Source of the DNA: Aminobacter sp. HY435
Lineage (GTDB): Bacteria > Pseudomonadota > Alphaproteobacteria > Rhizobiales > Rhizobiaceae
DNA: 64,000 bases
Reading direction: 5' to 3'
Assembly (NCBI RefSeq): GCF_027568395.1
Contig: NZ_JANKZL010000016.1
Span: 27,591-91,590 of the forward strand
Positions within the stretch are counted from its first letter, which is position 1. The number at the start of each line of letters is the position of its first letter. Below the pieces are notes generated by a model, which saw only the letters and a list, made by a program, of their open reading frames with translations, made no database searches and was not told where the DNA came from. The position numbers and the translations under genes were made by a program. Shown piece by piece: positions 24,563 to 33,871 of this stretch.

Positions 24563-26044
24563 ATGGCGACGGTCAAGACACGCAATCACATCCGCTTCAT
24601 CCTCAACGGCGAGGATGTGACGCTGGGCAATGTCGCGCCCGACGCCACGCTGCTCGACTATCTGCGGCTCCAGCGCACGTTGCGCGGCACCAAGGAAGGC
24701 TGCGCTGAAGGCGACTGCGGCGCCTGCACGGTGCTGGTCGGCCGGCTCTCCGGCGGGAAGCTCGTCTATGAAAGCGTCAACGCCTGCATCCGTTTCATGG
24801 GCTCGCTCGACGGCTGCCATGTCGTCACGGTCGAGCATCTCGGCAGCAGCAATGGCCAACTGCATCCGGTGCAGCAGGCGATGGTCGATTTCCACGGCTC
24901 GCAATGCGGCTTCTGCACGCCGGGCTTCGTGATGTCGCTCTACGGCCTATGGATGGCATCGCCCGAACCTTCCGATGCCCTGATCGAGAAGGCGCTGCAG
25001 GGCAATCTCTGCCGCTGCACCGGCTATGAGGCGATCATGCGCGCCGCACGCGCCATCTCCGACTACGGCAAGGTGGCCAAGGACCCGCTGTTGGTTGAGC
25101 GGAAGGCGATCACTGCCCGCCTCGAAGCGTTCAAGGACGGCAGCCGCGTCGAGGTCGGCGAGGGCAAGGACCGCTTCGTCATCCCGGCCAATGTCGATGA
25201 TTTCGCGACCGTTCTGGAAGCCGAGCCGACGGCGACCGTCGTCGCCGGTTCGACCGACGTCGGCCTCTGGGTCACCAAGCACATGCGAAACATTTCGCCC
25301 GCCGTCTTCATCGCCAACATCGACGGCCTGCATTCGCTTGAAGAAGACAAGGGCGTCATCTCGATCGGCGCAGGGGTCACCTACACCGAAGCGTTCGAGA
25401 CGCTGTCGCAGCGCATTCCGGCACTCGGGCCGCTGTTCGACCGTCTCGGCGGCGAGCAGGTGCGCAACATGGGCACCATCGGCGGCAACATCGCCAACGG
25501 CTCGCCGATTGGCGACACGCCGCCGCCGCTGATCGCGCTCGGGGCGACGCTGACGCTGCGCAAGGGCAAGACGCGCCGCACCATCCCGCTGCAGGACTTC
25601 TTCATCGCCTATGGCAGGCAGGACCGCGCGCCGGGCGAATTCGTCGAGGCCGTGCACGTGCCGGTGCCCGCCAACAGCGCAAAATTCGCCGTCTACAAGA
25701 TCACCAAGCGCCGCGACGAAGACATCACGGCCACCCTCGGCGCCTTCTGGCTGACGCTTGCCAAGGACGGCACGGTCGATCAGGTCCGCATCGCCTATGG
25801 CGGCATGGCGGCGACGCCGAAGCGCGCCTCGGCGGTCGAGGCAGCACTTGCCGGCAAGCCGTGGACCGAAGCAACGGTCGAGGAGGCAATGGCGAAATAC
25901 GCCGAAGACTTCACGCCGCTGACCGACATGCGCGCCACAGCGGAATATCGTGCGCTGGCGGCGAAGAACCTGCTGCTGCGTTTCTATTTCGAGACGACCG
26001 GCACCAAGGCGCCGTTGACGGTGTCGAGATACGAGGCCGCGTGA
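24563..26044 (+). CDS. xdhA: Xanthine dehydrogenase small subunit (FeS/FAD)
   Basis: A 493-residue subunit with two 2Fe-2S domains and a FAD domain. The plant-type ferredoxin cysteines are in 'GTKEGCAEGDCGACTVLVG' (residues 37-55); the second cluster in 'GSQCGFCTPGFVMSLYG' and 'GNLCRCTGYEAIMRAA'. The FAD-binding part starts near residue 220 ('ATVVAGSTDVGLWVTKHM', 'MGTIGGNIANGSPIGDTPPP'). It passes electrons from the molybdenum subunit to NAD. It lies between uraH and xdhB, one base before the latter. Confidence 0.96.
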   Translation: MATVKTRNHIRFILNGEDVTLGNVAPDATLLDYLRLQRTLRGTKEGCAEGDCGACTVLVGRLSGGKLVYESVNACIRFMGSLDGCHVVTVEHLGSSNGQLHPVQQAMVDFHGSQCGFCTPGFVMSLYGLWMASPEPSDALIEKALQGNLCRCTGYEAIMRAARAISDYGKVAKDPLLVERKAITARLEAFKDGSRVEVGEGKDRFVIPANVDDFATVLEAEPTATVVAGSTDVGLWVTKHMRNISPAVFIANIDGLHSLEEDKGVISIGAGVTYTEAFETLSQRIPALGPLFDRLGGEQVRNMGTIGGNIANGSPIGDTPPPLIALGATLTLRKGKTRRTIPLQDFFIAYGRQDRAPGEFVEAVHVPVPANSAKFAVYKITKRRDEDITATLGAFWLTLAKDGTVDQVRIAYGGMAATPKRASAVEAALAGKPWTEATVEEAMAKYAEDFTPLTDMRATAEYRALAAKNLLLRFYFETTGTKAPLTVSRYEAA

Positions 26045-26045
26045 G

Positions 26046-28406
26046 ATGACCCAGCACCAACCGAACCTCAAGGCCCAAAAGATTTCGGGCGGCGTCCATA
26101 CCGATCAGCGCCATGATTCCGCGCACAAGCACGTCGCCGGCGAGGCCGTCTACATCGACGACATGCCGGAGCCTGCGGGCACGCTGCATGTCGGGCTCGG
26201 CCTGTCCAACGTCGCCCATGGCACGCTGAAGTCGGTCGACCTGTCCGCTGTGCGGGCAGCGCCAGGCGTCGTTGACGTTTTGACCTATGCCGACGTGCCG
26301 GGCGAAAACGACGTGTCGCCGAGCGGCATGCATGACGACCCCGTGCTTGCCGAAGGCAAGGTGCAGTTCCATGGCCAGCCGATCTTCGCGGTCGTGGCCG
26401 AGACACGCGAGCAGGCGCGCCGTGCCGCCCGCCTGGCCAAGGTCGAGTACGAAGAACTGCCTGCCGTCATCAGCATCTGGGATCTCGATACCGAAAAAGA
26501 CAAGCAGGTGACGACGCCGCTGACGCTCAATCGCGGCGACGCGGCGGCAGCGATCGCCGCAGCTCCGCGCCGGGTGAAGGGGCGGATGAAGCTCGGTGGC
26601 CAGGACCATTTCTATCTCGAAGGCCAGGTGTCGCTTGCCGTGCCCGGCGAAGACGACGAGGTCACCATCTATTGCTCGACCCAGGGGCCGAGCGAAACCC
26701 AGCATCTCGTTTCGCATGTGCTCGGCGTGCCGAGCCACGCGGTAACGGTGGAGGTACGCCGCATGGGCGGCGGTTTCGGCGGCAAGGAAACCCAGGCCAA
26801 CCAGTGCGCGGCGATTGCCGCCATTGCCGCGAAGAAGCACAAGCGCGCCGTCAAGGTCCGGCTCGATCGTGACGAGGACATGACCGCCACCGGCAAGCGC
26901 CACGACTTCGCCATCGACTACGAGGTCGGCTTCGACGACGAGGGCAACATCCTTGGCGTCGACTACATGTTCGCGCTCAATGCCGGCTTCTCGGCCGATC
27001 TCTCGGGACCGGTGGGCGACCGCGCGCTGTTCCACTGCGACAACGCCTATTTCTATCCGAACGTGCATGCCAAGTCGGCACCGCTCTACACCAACACCGT
27101 CTCCAACACGGCGTTCCGTGGTTTCGGTGGCCCGCAGGGCATGATCGGCGCCGAGCGCGTCATCGATGAGGTCGCCTTTGCCGTCGGCAAAGACTCGCTC
27201 GAAATCCGCAAGCTGAACTTCTACGACCCGATCGGTTCCGCCGGTGCGCGCAATGTCACGCCCTATCACCAGAAGGTCGAGGACAACATCATCCAGCGCA
27301 TTGTCGCGGAACTCGAGGAAAGCGCGCAATACGCCCGGCGCCGGCGCGAGATCGCGGCGTTCAACGCCAACAGCCGCTTCGTCAAGCGCGGCATGGCGCT
27401 GACACCGGTCAAGTTCGGCATCTCGTTCACCAAGACCGAGTCCAACCAGGCCGGCGCTCTGGTGCATGTCTATGCCGACGGCTCGGTGCACATGAACCAT
27501 GGCGGCACCGAGATGGGCCAGGGACTGCACCTCAAGGTGGCGCAGGTGGTGGCCGAGGAGTTCCAGATCGACCTGGAAAGGGTGAAGATCACCGCAACCA
27601 CCACCGCCAAGGTGCCGAACACGGCGCCGACGGCAGCGTCGTCGGGCGCCGACCTCAACGGCATGGCGGCGCAGGATGCGGCGCGTCAGATACGCAAGCG
27701 GCTGACCGATTTCGCCGCCGACAAGTATCAGGTGCCGACTGACCAGGTGGTGTTCCTGCCCAACCGCGTGCGCGTCGGCAACCAGGAGATCAGCTTTAAC
27801 GATCTGGTCAAGCAGGCCTATCTCAACCGCATCCAGCTGTCGGCGGCCGGCTTCTACAAGACGCCGAAGATCCACTGGGATCGCGCCAAGGGCAGGGGCC
27901 ACGCCTTCTATTATTTCGCCTATGGCGCGGCCTGTTCGGAGGTTTCGGTCGACGTGCTGACCGGCGAATATGTCGTCGAGCGCGCCGACATACTGCACGA
28001 CACCGGCCGCTCGCTGAACCGGGCCATCGACATCGGCCAGGTCGAGGGTGGCTTCATCCAGGGCATGGGCTGGCTGACCACGGAAGAGCTGTGGTGGGAC
28101 GGCAAGGGCCGGCTGCGCACGCACGCGCCGTCGACCTACAAGATCCCGCTCGCTTCCGACCGGCCCAAGATCTTCAATGTCGCGCTGACCGACTGGTCCG
28201 AGGCCTACGAGCCGACGATCCATCGCTCGAAGGCGGTGGGCGAACCGCCGCTGCCCCATGGCATGTCGGTGCTGCACGCACTGTCGGACGCGGTGGCAAG
28301 CGTCGCCGACCACAAGATCTGCCCGCGTCTCGACGCCCCGGCCACGCCCGAGCGGGTACTGATGGCGATCGAACGCCTCCGGGCCGAGGCGGCCCAGGCA
28401 AAGTGA
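26046..28406 (+). CDS. xdhB: Xanthine dehydrogenase large (molybdopterin) subunit
   Basis: A 786-residue molybdenum-binding subunit that oxidises hypoxanthine and xanthine to urate. Landmarks: 'SAHKHVAGEAVYIDDMPEP' at the N-terminus, 'RMGGGFGGKETQANQCAAIA' (Mo-cofactor site, near residue 240), 'NTAFRGFGGPQGM' (substrate Arg region), 'MNHGGTEMGQGLHLKVAQVV', and 'KAVGEPPLPHGMSVLHALSD' with the catalytic glutamate near residue 730. The length is normal. The stop overlaps the GTG start of xdhC by four bases. Confidence 0.97.
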   Translation: MTQHQPNLKAQKISGGVHTDQRHDSAHKHVAGEAVYIDDMPEPAGTLHVGLGLSNVAHGTLKSVDLSAVRAAPGVVDVLTYADVPGENDVSPSGMHDDPVLAEGKVQFHGQPIFAVVAETREQARRAARLAKVEYEELPAVISIWDLDTEKDKQVTTPLTLNRGDAAAAIAAAPRRVKGRMKLGGQDHFYLEGQVSLAVPGEDDEVTIYCSTQGPSETQHLVSHVLGVPSHAVTVEVRRMGGGFGGKETQANQCAAIAAIAAKKHKRAVKVRLDRDEDMTATGKRHDFAIDYEVGFDDEGNILGVDYMFALNAGFSADLSGPVGDRALFHCDNAYFYPNVHAKSAPLYTNTVSNTAFRGFGGPQGMIGAERVIDEVAFAVGKDSLEIRKLNFYDPIGSAGARNVTPYHQKVEDNIIQRIVAELEESAQYARRRREIAAFNANSRFVKRGMALTPVKFGISFTKTESNQAGALVHVYADGSVHMNHGGTEMGQGLHLKVAQVVAEEFQIDLERVKITATTTAKVPNTAPTAASSGADLNGMAAQDAARQIRKRLTDFAADKYQVPTDQVVFLPNRVRVGNQEISFNDLVKQAYLNRIQLSAAGFYKTPKIHWDRAKGRGHAFYYFAYGAACSEVSVDVLTGEYVVERADILHDTGRSLNRAIDIGQVEGGFIQGMGWLTTEELWWDGKGRLRTHAPSTYKIPLASDRPKIFNVALTDWSEAYEPTIHRSKAVGEPPLPHGMSVLHALSDAVASVADHKICPRLDAPATPERVLMAIERLRAEAAQAK

Positions 28407-29341
28407 GCACGACCGCCAAGAGCCTGCGGGCCTTCCTTGACGCAGCGCCTTCGGTGGCGCTGGTCGAGGTGACCGAGGCCAAGGGTTCCACCCCGCGCGA
28501 AAAAGGCGCGTGGATGCTGGTGTCGCCTGAGCGCATTTTCGGCACTATCGGCGGCGGCCAGCTTGAATTCATGGCAATCGACACGGCGCGGGCGATGCTG
28601 AAGGGGTCTACACCCTCCCCCTTGTGGGGAGGGTCGATCCGCGAAGCGGAGCGGGGTGGGGGTGAGGCCGGGTCACAGGTAGTTGTTACCCTCACCCCGG
28701 CGCTGCGCGCCGACCCTCCCCACAAGGGGGAGGGTGGGGCGATCACCCTCGACATTCCGCTCGGGCCGGAGATCGGCCAGTGCTGCGGCGGACGGGTCGA
28801 GGTCGCCGTCAGGAGTGTCGACGAGGCGATGCGCGCCGATCTGCTGGCCTCGGCCGAGGCGTCCGACGCTGCGCGTCCGCATGTCTATGTCTTCGGCGGC
28901 GGCCATGTCGGCCACGCGCTGGCGTCGGCCTTCGCGCTTTTGCCGCTCAATGTCGTCATCATCGAGACCCGCGCCGATGCGCTCGAAGGCATGCCCGGGG
29001 ACCTCGATGTCAGGCTGACCCCGGTCCCCGAGGAGATGGTACGCGAAGCGCCGGCAGGCTCGGCCTTCGTCGTGCTGACCCATGACCATGCGCTCGACTT
29101 CCTGATCGTCGCCGAGGCCTTGAAACGCGACGACACCTGTTATGTTGGCATGATCGGCTCCAGGACCAAGAAGGCGACGTTCAGGAGCTGGTTCCTCAAG
29201 ACCGCCGATGGCAGCGAGGAAGATTTCGCACGGCTCGTCTGCCCGATCGGCGGCGACGCCGTCAAAGACAAGCGTCCCGCCGTCATTGCCGCGCTTGCCG
29301 CAGCCGAGATCATGACCGCGCTGGCTTTCCGGGCAAAGTGA
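28403..29341 (+). CDS. xdhC: Xanthine dehydrogenase accessory factor XdhC with repeat insertion
   Basis: A 312-residue protein that binds and sulfurates the molybdenum cofactor and hands it to XdhB. Family landmarks are 'LVEVTEAKGSTPREKGAWML', 'FGTIGGGQLEFMAIDTARAM', 'GPEIGQCCGGRVEVAV', the Rossmann motif 'VYVFGGGHVGHALASAFAL' and 'FVVLTHDHALDFLI'. Residues about 70-112 are translated from a palindromic repeat ('SPLWGGSIREAERGGG'...'DPPHKGEGGAI') placed between two conserved blocks, where normal XdhC has a short loop. The start is GTG 28403 within GTGA shared with xdhB; the open frame further upstream is antisense-like shadow. Confidence 0.92.
   Translation: MSTTAKSLRAFLDAAPSVALVEVTEAKGSTPREKGAWMLVSPERIFGTIGGGQLEFMAIDTARAMLKGSTPSPLWGGSIREAERGGGEAGSQVVVTLTPALRADPPHKGEGGAITLDIPLGPEIGQCCGGRVEVAVRSVDEAMRADLLASAEASDAARPHVYVFGGGHVGHALASAFALLPLNVVIIETRADALEGMPGDLDVRLTPVPEEMVREAPAGSAFVVLTHDHALDFLIVAEALKRDDTCYVGMIGSRTKKATFRSWFLKTADGSEEDFARLVCPIGGDAVKDKRPAVIAALAAAEIMTALAFRAK
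28612..28737. repeat. Palindromic repeat element 8, in-frame inside xdhC
   Basis: ACCCTCCCCCTTGTGGGGAG at the left and a right arm ending in CTCCCCACAAGGGGGAGGGT, with GGGTGGGGGT facing ACCCTCACCCC around a short loop. It keeps the xdhC frame open across about 42 codons, and is read in the same frame as the internal element of the acyl-CoA synthetase gene. Confidence 0.92.
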
Positions 29342-29363
29342 CCGGCCTAAGTCCGGCTGGCTG

Positions 29364-29852
29364 CTATTCGCTATCCTGGATGTGGGCTTCGAGGAACCAC
29401 AGCGACTTGTCGAGCGCGCGCGAATAGGCGGTGAAGATGTCCGCCGTGTCGGCGTCGCCTGCCTCGCCCGTCTCGTCGATGGCCGAGCGCACGCTTTTCG
29501 CCGCATCGGCATAGCGGTCGATCAGCGCGGCGATATGGTCCTTGGTCTTGGCGATATCGGTGGGATAGGGCTTCAACTTGCTGGCCTCGACGACGACCTG
29601 CGAGGTGCCGAGTGCGGTTCCGCCCAGCTGGGCGACGCGCTCCGCGATGATGTCGACGTGCTCGTCCAGGTCCTTGCGGAAGCCATCGAGCATCTCATGG
29701 ATGGCAATGAAGTGCGGGCCCTTCACGTTCCAATGCGCCTGCTTGGACAGCAGCGCGAGATCGATTGCGTCCGCAAGACGCGCATTGAGAAGCTCGATCG
29801 AAACCTTCTTGGCGTTGGATTTGACGTCATTGCGCGTCGGGTGGGATGTCAT
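29364..29852 (-). CDS. dps: Dps-family DNA-binding ferritin
   Basis: A 162-residue four-helix ferritin-like protein. The ferroxidase site shared between subunits is seen in 'ALLSKQAHWNVKGPHFIAIH' and 'LDGFRKDLDEHVDIIAERV', the standard Dps pattern. A short Lys-rich N-terminus ('RNDVKSNAKKVS') fits DNA contact. It protects DNA by oxidising and storing iron. The start was placed at ATG 29852; the earlier open codons lack conserved sequence. It is convergent with xdhC and may help during the peroxide- and superoxide-generating purine oxidation, but that link is only positional. Confidence 0.93.
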   Translation of the reverse strand: MTSHPTRNDVKSNAKKVSIELLNARLADAIDLALLSKQAHWNVKGPHFIAIHEMLDGFRKDLDEHVDIIAERVAQLGGTALGTSQVVVEASKLKPYPTDIAKTKDHIAALIDRYADAAKSVRSAIDETGEAGDADTADIFTAYSRALDKSLWFLEAHIQDSE

Positions 29853-30069
29853 CGGCTGATCCTTTTTCCGAAATCTTGAGGTGCCGTCGTGCGGGCGACT
29901 TGCCCGGCCAACAACGCTCGCATCTGGTTTCCGTTCCAGGCTGCGACGAGGCGTCAAGCAACAGTAGCGTTGCGTGCGACGACGGCAAGGTAGGGGGCCT
30001 GCAATTACTCGGCGTCTACGACGAGGCCGAGGCTGGTCGGCCTAGCAGCCCCATCACTTAGGCTCCGCC

Positions 30070-30990
30070 TTATTTGCCGGCCAGGATGTCCTTGATCAGC
30101 CGCTGGCAGCGGTCGGCCATGAAGTCGAGCAGCAGCCTGACCTTGGGGTCCTGCAGCTTCTTGTGCGGGTACACGGCAGCGAACTGAACCGGCGTCGGCG
30201 GCGCCGAAGTCAGGATTACCTTCAGCCGCTGGTCGCGGATGAAGGGCTCGACCTCGAAGCGTGGCTTGTTGATGATGCCGCGGCCGGCCAGCGCCCAGCC
30301 GGTCAGCACGTCGCCGTCGTCCGAATCGAAGGGGCCATGCACCTCGAACTTGGCCGGTCCCGTGGGCGTTTCGAGCGTCCAGTAGAATTCGCGCGAGCCG
30401 GGATAGCGCAGCATCAGGCAGTCGTGCTTCTTGCCGACGAGTTCGCTCGGGCTCTGCGGTTCGCCACGCTTTTCCAGATATTTCGGCGAGGCTACCAGCA
30501 CGCGCTCGCAGTCCATGATGCCGCGCATCCTGAGACTCGAATCCTCGATGACGCCGAGCCGGAAGGCGACGTCGAGGCCTTCCTTCAGGATATCCACATT
30601 GTGGTCGGAGAGCCTGAGCCGTACCTCGATATCAGGGTACTTGTCATGGAACTCAGGGATTCCCGACGCGACCAGGCGCCGTCCGAGGCCGAGGGGCGCG
30701 GTGACGCGGATGGTGCCGCGCGGCTGGCCGGAGAGGGCGGATACCGCAGCTTCGGCTTCGGTGATCGCTTCCAGCACCTGCTTGGCGCCGGAGTAGAAGA
30801 CATTGCCGTGCTCTGTCGGCATCAGTTGGCGGGTCGTGCGGTTGAACAGGCGCACGCCAAGGTGCTTTTCCAGTTCCTTGATCCTGTTGGAGGCAACAGC
30901 AGGTGAAATGCGCATGTCGCGGCCCGCGGCGGAAAGATTGCCGAGTTCCACGACGCGAACAAAAACAGCGATGTTGTCGAGATATGCCAT
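30070..30990 (-). CDS. LysR-family regulator, likely of purine catabolism
   Basis: A 306-residue LysR regulator. The winged helix-turn-helix is at residues 1-60 ('LGNLSAAGRDMRISPAVASN' then 'RIKELEKHLGVRLFNRTTRQ'), followed by the effector domain ('GTIRVTAPLGLGRRLVASGI', 'DVAFRLGVIEDSSLRMRGIM'). It resembles the AaeR/DmlR-like branch. It is divergent from puuD over 145 bp that contain a T-N11-A LysR box, so it probably controls puuD-guaD and itself. The inducer is not known; urate, allantoin or glyoxylate are candidates. Confidence 0.92.
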   Translation of the reverse strand: MAYLDNIAVFVRVVELGNLSAAGRDMRISPAVASNRIKELEKHLGVRLFNRTTRQLMPTEHGNVFYSGAKQVLEAITEAEAAVSALSGQPRGTIRVTAPLGLGRRLVASGIPEFHDKYPDIEVRLRLSDHNVDILKEGLDVAFRLGVIEDSSLRMRGIMDCERVLVASPKYLEKRGEPQSPSELVGKKHDCLMLRYPGSREFYWTLETPTGPAKFEVHGPFDSDDGDVLTGWALAGRGIINKPRFEVEPFIRDQRLKVILTSAPPTPVQFAAVYPHKKLQDPKVRLLLDFMADRCQRLIKDILAGK

Positions 30991-31041
30991 GCGTGCCGTG
31001 GTTCCATAGCCGGCTTCTGCCGGCCGGCGCTACGTTAGTAT

Positions 31042-31060
31042 TTTCCAGATTTTTTTGAAA
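31042..31060. promoter_or_regulatory. LysR box (TTTC-N11-GAAA) in the puuD/LysR gap
   Basis: TTTC (31042-31045) and GAAA (31057-31060) are separated by exactly 11 bases, the classic T-N11-A LysR arrangement, in the divergent region between the LysR gene and puuD. A second inverted repeat, CCTCGCG-N14-CGCGAGG, follows at 31063-31090 closer to puuD. Confidence 0.5.
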
Positions 31061-31062
31061 GT

Positions 31063-31090
31063 CCTCGCGAATCCTTCCTCTTCCGCGAGG
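31063..31090. promoter_or_regulatory. Inverted repeat upstream of puuD
   Basis: CCTCGCG (31063-31069) and CGCGAGG (31084-31090) are perfect arms 14 bases apart. They end 45 bases before the puuD start, near its expected -10 region or 5' leader. They could be a second regulator site or a leader hairpin; no T run follows. Confidence 0.4.
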
Positions 31091-31135
31091 CATAGGGCAT
31101 CGTAAGATTGCAGGGCTGCGGAAAAGGGACGGCGG

Positions 31136-32359
31136 ATGTACGACTTGGCGTTTTTCATGGATTGGGCGAGCTTCGCCGTGCGGTGGCTGCATGTCATCAC
31201 CGCGATGGCCTGGATCGGCTCATCGTTCTATTTCATCGCGCTCGACCTCGGGCTGCGCAAGGTCCCCAATATGCCCGTCGGCGCGCATGGCGAGGAGTGG
31301 CAGGTCCATGGCGGCGGCTTCTATCACATCCAGAAATACCTGGTCGCGCCGGCGCAGATGCCGGAGCACCTGACCTGGTTCAAGTGGGAGTCCTACGCCA
31401 CCTGGCTGTCGGGCTTCGCGCTGCTTTGCCTTGTCTACTACGGCGGTGCCGAACTGTTCCTGATCGACCGCAATGTGCTCGATGTGTCGGCGCCGGTGGC
31501 GATTGCCATTTCGCTCGCCTCGATCGGCCTCGGCTGGGTGATCTACGACCTCTTGTGCAAGTCGAAGCTCGGCGACCACGACACGCTCCTGATGATCATC
31601 CTCTATGCCGTCGTGGTGTTCATGAGCTGGGGCTATACGCAGCTGTTCACCGGCCGCGCCGCCTTCCTGCATCTTGGCGCGTTTACCGCGACGATCATGT
31701 CGGCCAACGTCTTCATGACTATCATTCCCAACCAGAAGATCGTTGTCGCCGACCTCATTGCCGGCCGCCAGCCCGACCCGAAATACGGCAAGATCGCCAA
31801 GACGCGCTCGACGCACAACAACTACCTGACCCTGCCGGTCGTGTTCCTGATGCTGTCGAACCACTACCCGCTGGCCTTCGGCACCCAGTTCAACTGGGTC
31901 ATCGCCTCGCTGATCTTCATCATCGGCGTGCTGATCCGCCATTATTTCAACTCGATCCACAAGCGTTCCGGCAATCCGACGTGGACGTGGCTGGCGGCGA
32001 CCATCCTGTTCATCATCATCATGTGGCTGTCGACCGTGCCCAAGGTCTTGACCGGCGAGGACAAGAACGCCTCGGTCACCACCCAGCCCTTCGTCGCCTC
32101 GGCACAGTTCCCGAAGGTGCGCGATACGGTGCTCGGCCGCTGCGCCATGTGCCATGCCAACGAACCGTCCTACGAGGGCGTCTACCATGCGCCCAAGGGC
32201 GTGGTGCTGGAGACCGACAACGCGATCGCCTTGCATGCGCGCGAGATCTACCTGCAGGCCGGCCGTAGCCATGCCATGCCGCCGGCCAACGTCACCCAGA
32301 TAACGCCGGAAGAGCGGGCGCTGCTGGTCGCCTGGTACGAGCAGGCGCGCAAGAACTGA
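31136..32359 (+). CDS. puuD: Membrane-bound urate hydroxylase PuuD
   Basis: A 407-residue inner-membrane protein. Residues 1-300 contain about eight helices, starting 'WASFAVRWLHVITAMAWIGS', with polar segments such as 'IIPNQKIVVADLIAGRQPDP'. Residues about 315-407 form a cytochrome c domain with one haem site, 'CAMCH' at 336-340. PuuD converts urate to 5-hydroxyisourate and is thought to pass electrons to the respiratory chain, unlike soluble uricase. It is divergent from a LysR gene and upstream of guanine deaminase. It is the only urate-oxidising gene seen, so it fills the gap between XdhAB and UraH. Confidence 0.95.
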   Translation: MYDLAFFMDWASFAVRWLHVITAMAWIGSSFYFIALDLGLRKVPNMPVGAHGEEWQVHGGGFYHIQKYLVAPAQMPEHLTWFKWESYATWLSGFALLCLVYYGGAELFLIDRNVLDVSAPVAIAISLASIGLGWVIYDLLCKSKLGDHDTLLMIILYAVVVFMSWGYTQLFTGRAAFLHLGAFTATIMSANVFMTIIPNQKIVVADLIAGRQPDPKYGKIAKTRSTHNNYLTLPVVFLMLSNHYPLAFGTQFNWVIASLIFIIGVLIRHYFNSIHKRSGNPTWTWLAATILFIIIMWLSTVPKVLTGEDKNASVTTQPFVASAQFPKVRDTVLGRCAMCHANEPSYEGVYHAPKGVVLETDNAIALHAREIYLQAGRSHAMPPANVTQITPEERALLVAWYEQARKN

Positions 32360-32493
32360 CGGCCCAAGACATTTGAGGATCAAGACGTCTGGGGCAATGA
32401 CGTGACGGCTGTCCGCCGTTCGCAGACCTGATGGCTGGCCGCGCCGAAACTGGCCCGAAATGAAAGCTGGCCCGACATGAAAGCTGGATTGCC

Positions 32494-33813
32494 ATGACCA
32501 CAACTCTTCTCCGCGGCCGCACGCTATCGTTCCTGCGCTGGCCCGACAGTGCCGACGACCATGCCGCCTATGCCTATGAAGAAGACGGCGCGGTGCTGAT
32601 GCGCGACGGCAAGATCGCCGCCGTCGGCGGCTACGCCCAGGTTGCGGCCCAGGCCGGCGGCAACGTCCAGGTCGTCGACCACCGCCCGCATCTCATCCTG
32701 CCTGGCTTCATCGACGCGCATGTGCATGTGCCGCAGATGCAGATCATCGCCTCCTATGGCGCCGAGCTGCTCGACTGGCTGAACAACTACACCTTTCCGG
32801 AAGAGACCACGTTCATCGACGCCCAGCACGGCCGCCGCATCGCGCGCCTGTTCCTGGACGAGATGGTGCGCCACGGCACCACGACGGTGGCTGCATATTG
32901 CTCGGTCCACAAGCAGTCGGCCGAAGCGTTCTTTGCCGAGTCCCACGACCGCAACATGCTCAACATCGCCGGCAAGGTGATGATGGACCGCAATGCGCCC
33001 GAGGGCGTGCTCGACACGCCGCAGGCGAGCTACGACGACACCAAGGCGCTGATTGCCGATTGGCATGGCAAGGGCCGCCAGCATTATGCGATCACGCCGC
33101 GCTTTGCGATCACGTCCTCGCCCGAGCAGATGGAGATGGCCGGCCAACTGGCGAAGGAGCATCCGAACCTGCACATCCAGACGCACCTGTCAGAGAACCA
33201 TGCCGAGATCGCCTTTACCCAGGAGCTCTACCCCTGGTCGCGCGACTACACCGACATCTACGAGCACTACGGACTGCTGGGGCAGCGCACGCTGCTCGGC
33301 CACTGCATTCATCTCGGCGAGCGCGAGTCCGATGCACTCTCCGACCACGGCTCGATTGCCGTGTTCTGCCCGACTTCCAACCTGTTCCTCGGCTCGGGCC
33401 TGTTCGACTATCACCGCTACCGCCGGCGCGAGAAGCCGCTGCGCATCGCTACCGCAACCGACGTTGGCGGCGGCACCAATTATTCGATGCTGCGCACCAT
33501 GGACGAGGGCTACAAGGTCATCGCGCTCAATGGCGAGAAGCTGAACCCGCTGGCCTCCTACTGGCAGCTGACGCGCGGCAATGCCGAGGCGCTGTCGATC
33601 TCCGACAAGGTCGGCACGCTCGATGTCGGCACCGATGCCGACATCGTCGTGCTCAATTCGCGCGCGACGCCGGGCATGCGGCTGAGGATGGAGCGCGTCG
33701 GCACGCTGGCCGAGGAGTTGTTCCTGCTGCAGACGCTGGGCGACGACCGCGCCGTGGTCGAGGTCTATGTCGCGGGCCGTCCGGCCAAGACATCGATGGA
33801 TCAGGCAGCCTGA
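32494..33813 (+). CDS. guaD: Guanine deaminase
   Basis: A 439-residue amidohydrolase that converts guanine to xanthine. The first metal motif is 'LPGFIDAHVHVPQMQIIASY' near residues 69-88. The remaining zinc ligands lie in 'LHIQTHLSENHAEI' and 'LLGHCIHLGERE', with the catalytic Asp in 'IATATDVGGGTNYSM'. The family marker 'WLNNYTFPEE' is present. It begins 134 bp after puuD in the same direction and feeds xanthine to XdhAB. Confidence 0.96.
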   Translation: MTTTLLRGRTLSFLRWPDSADDHAAYAYEEDGAVLMRDGKIAAVGGYAQVAAQAGGNVQVVDHRPHLILPGFIDAHVHVPQMQIIASYGAELLDWLNNYTFPEETTFIDAQHGRRIARLFLDEMVRHGTTTVAAYCSVHKQSAEAFFAESHDRNMLNIAGKVMMDRNAPEGVLDTPQASYDDTKALIADWHGKGRQHYAITPRFAITSSPEQMEMAGQLAKEHPNLHIQTHLSENHAEIAFTQELYPWSRDYTDIYEHYGLLGQRTLLGHCIHLGERESDALSDHGSIAVFCPTSNLFLGSGLFDYHRYRRREKPLRIATATDVGGGTNYSMLRTMDEGYKVIALNGEKLNPLASYWQLTRGNAEALSISDKVGTLDVGTDADIVVLNSRATPGMRLRMERVGTLAEELFLLQTLGDDRAVVEVYVAGRPAKTSMDQAA

Positions 33814-33871
33814 CCTTGCGTCATTGGTCCGCGTCTGCCATGTGACCTCTGGTCTGAAGGAGGAGCGGGCG

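Noticed and set aside
25911..28313. An 800-codon minus-strand frame across xdhB
   Set aside because: It is a mirror of xdhB codon bias. The plus strand contains every xanthine dehydrogenase motif.
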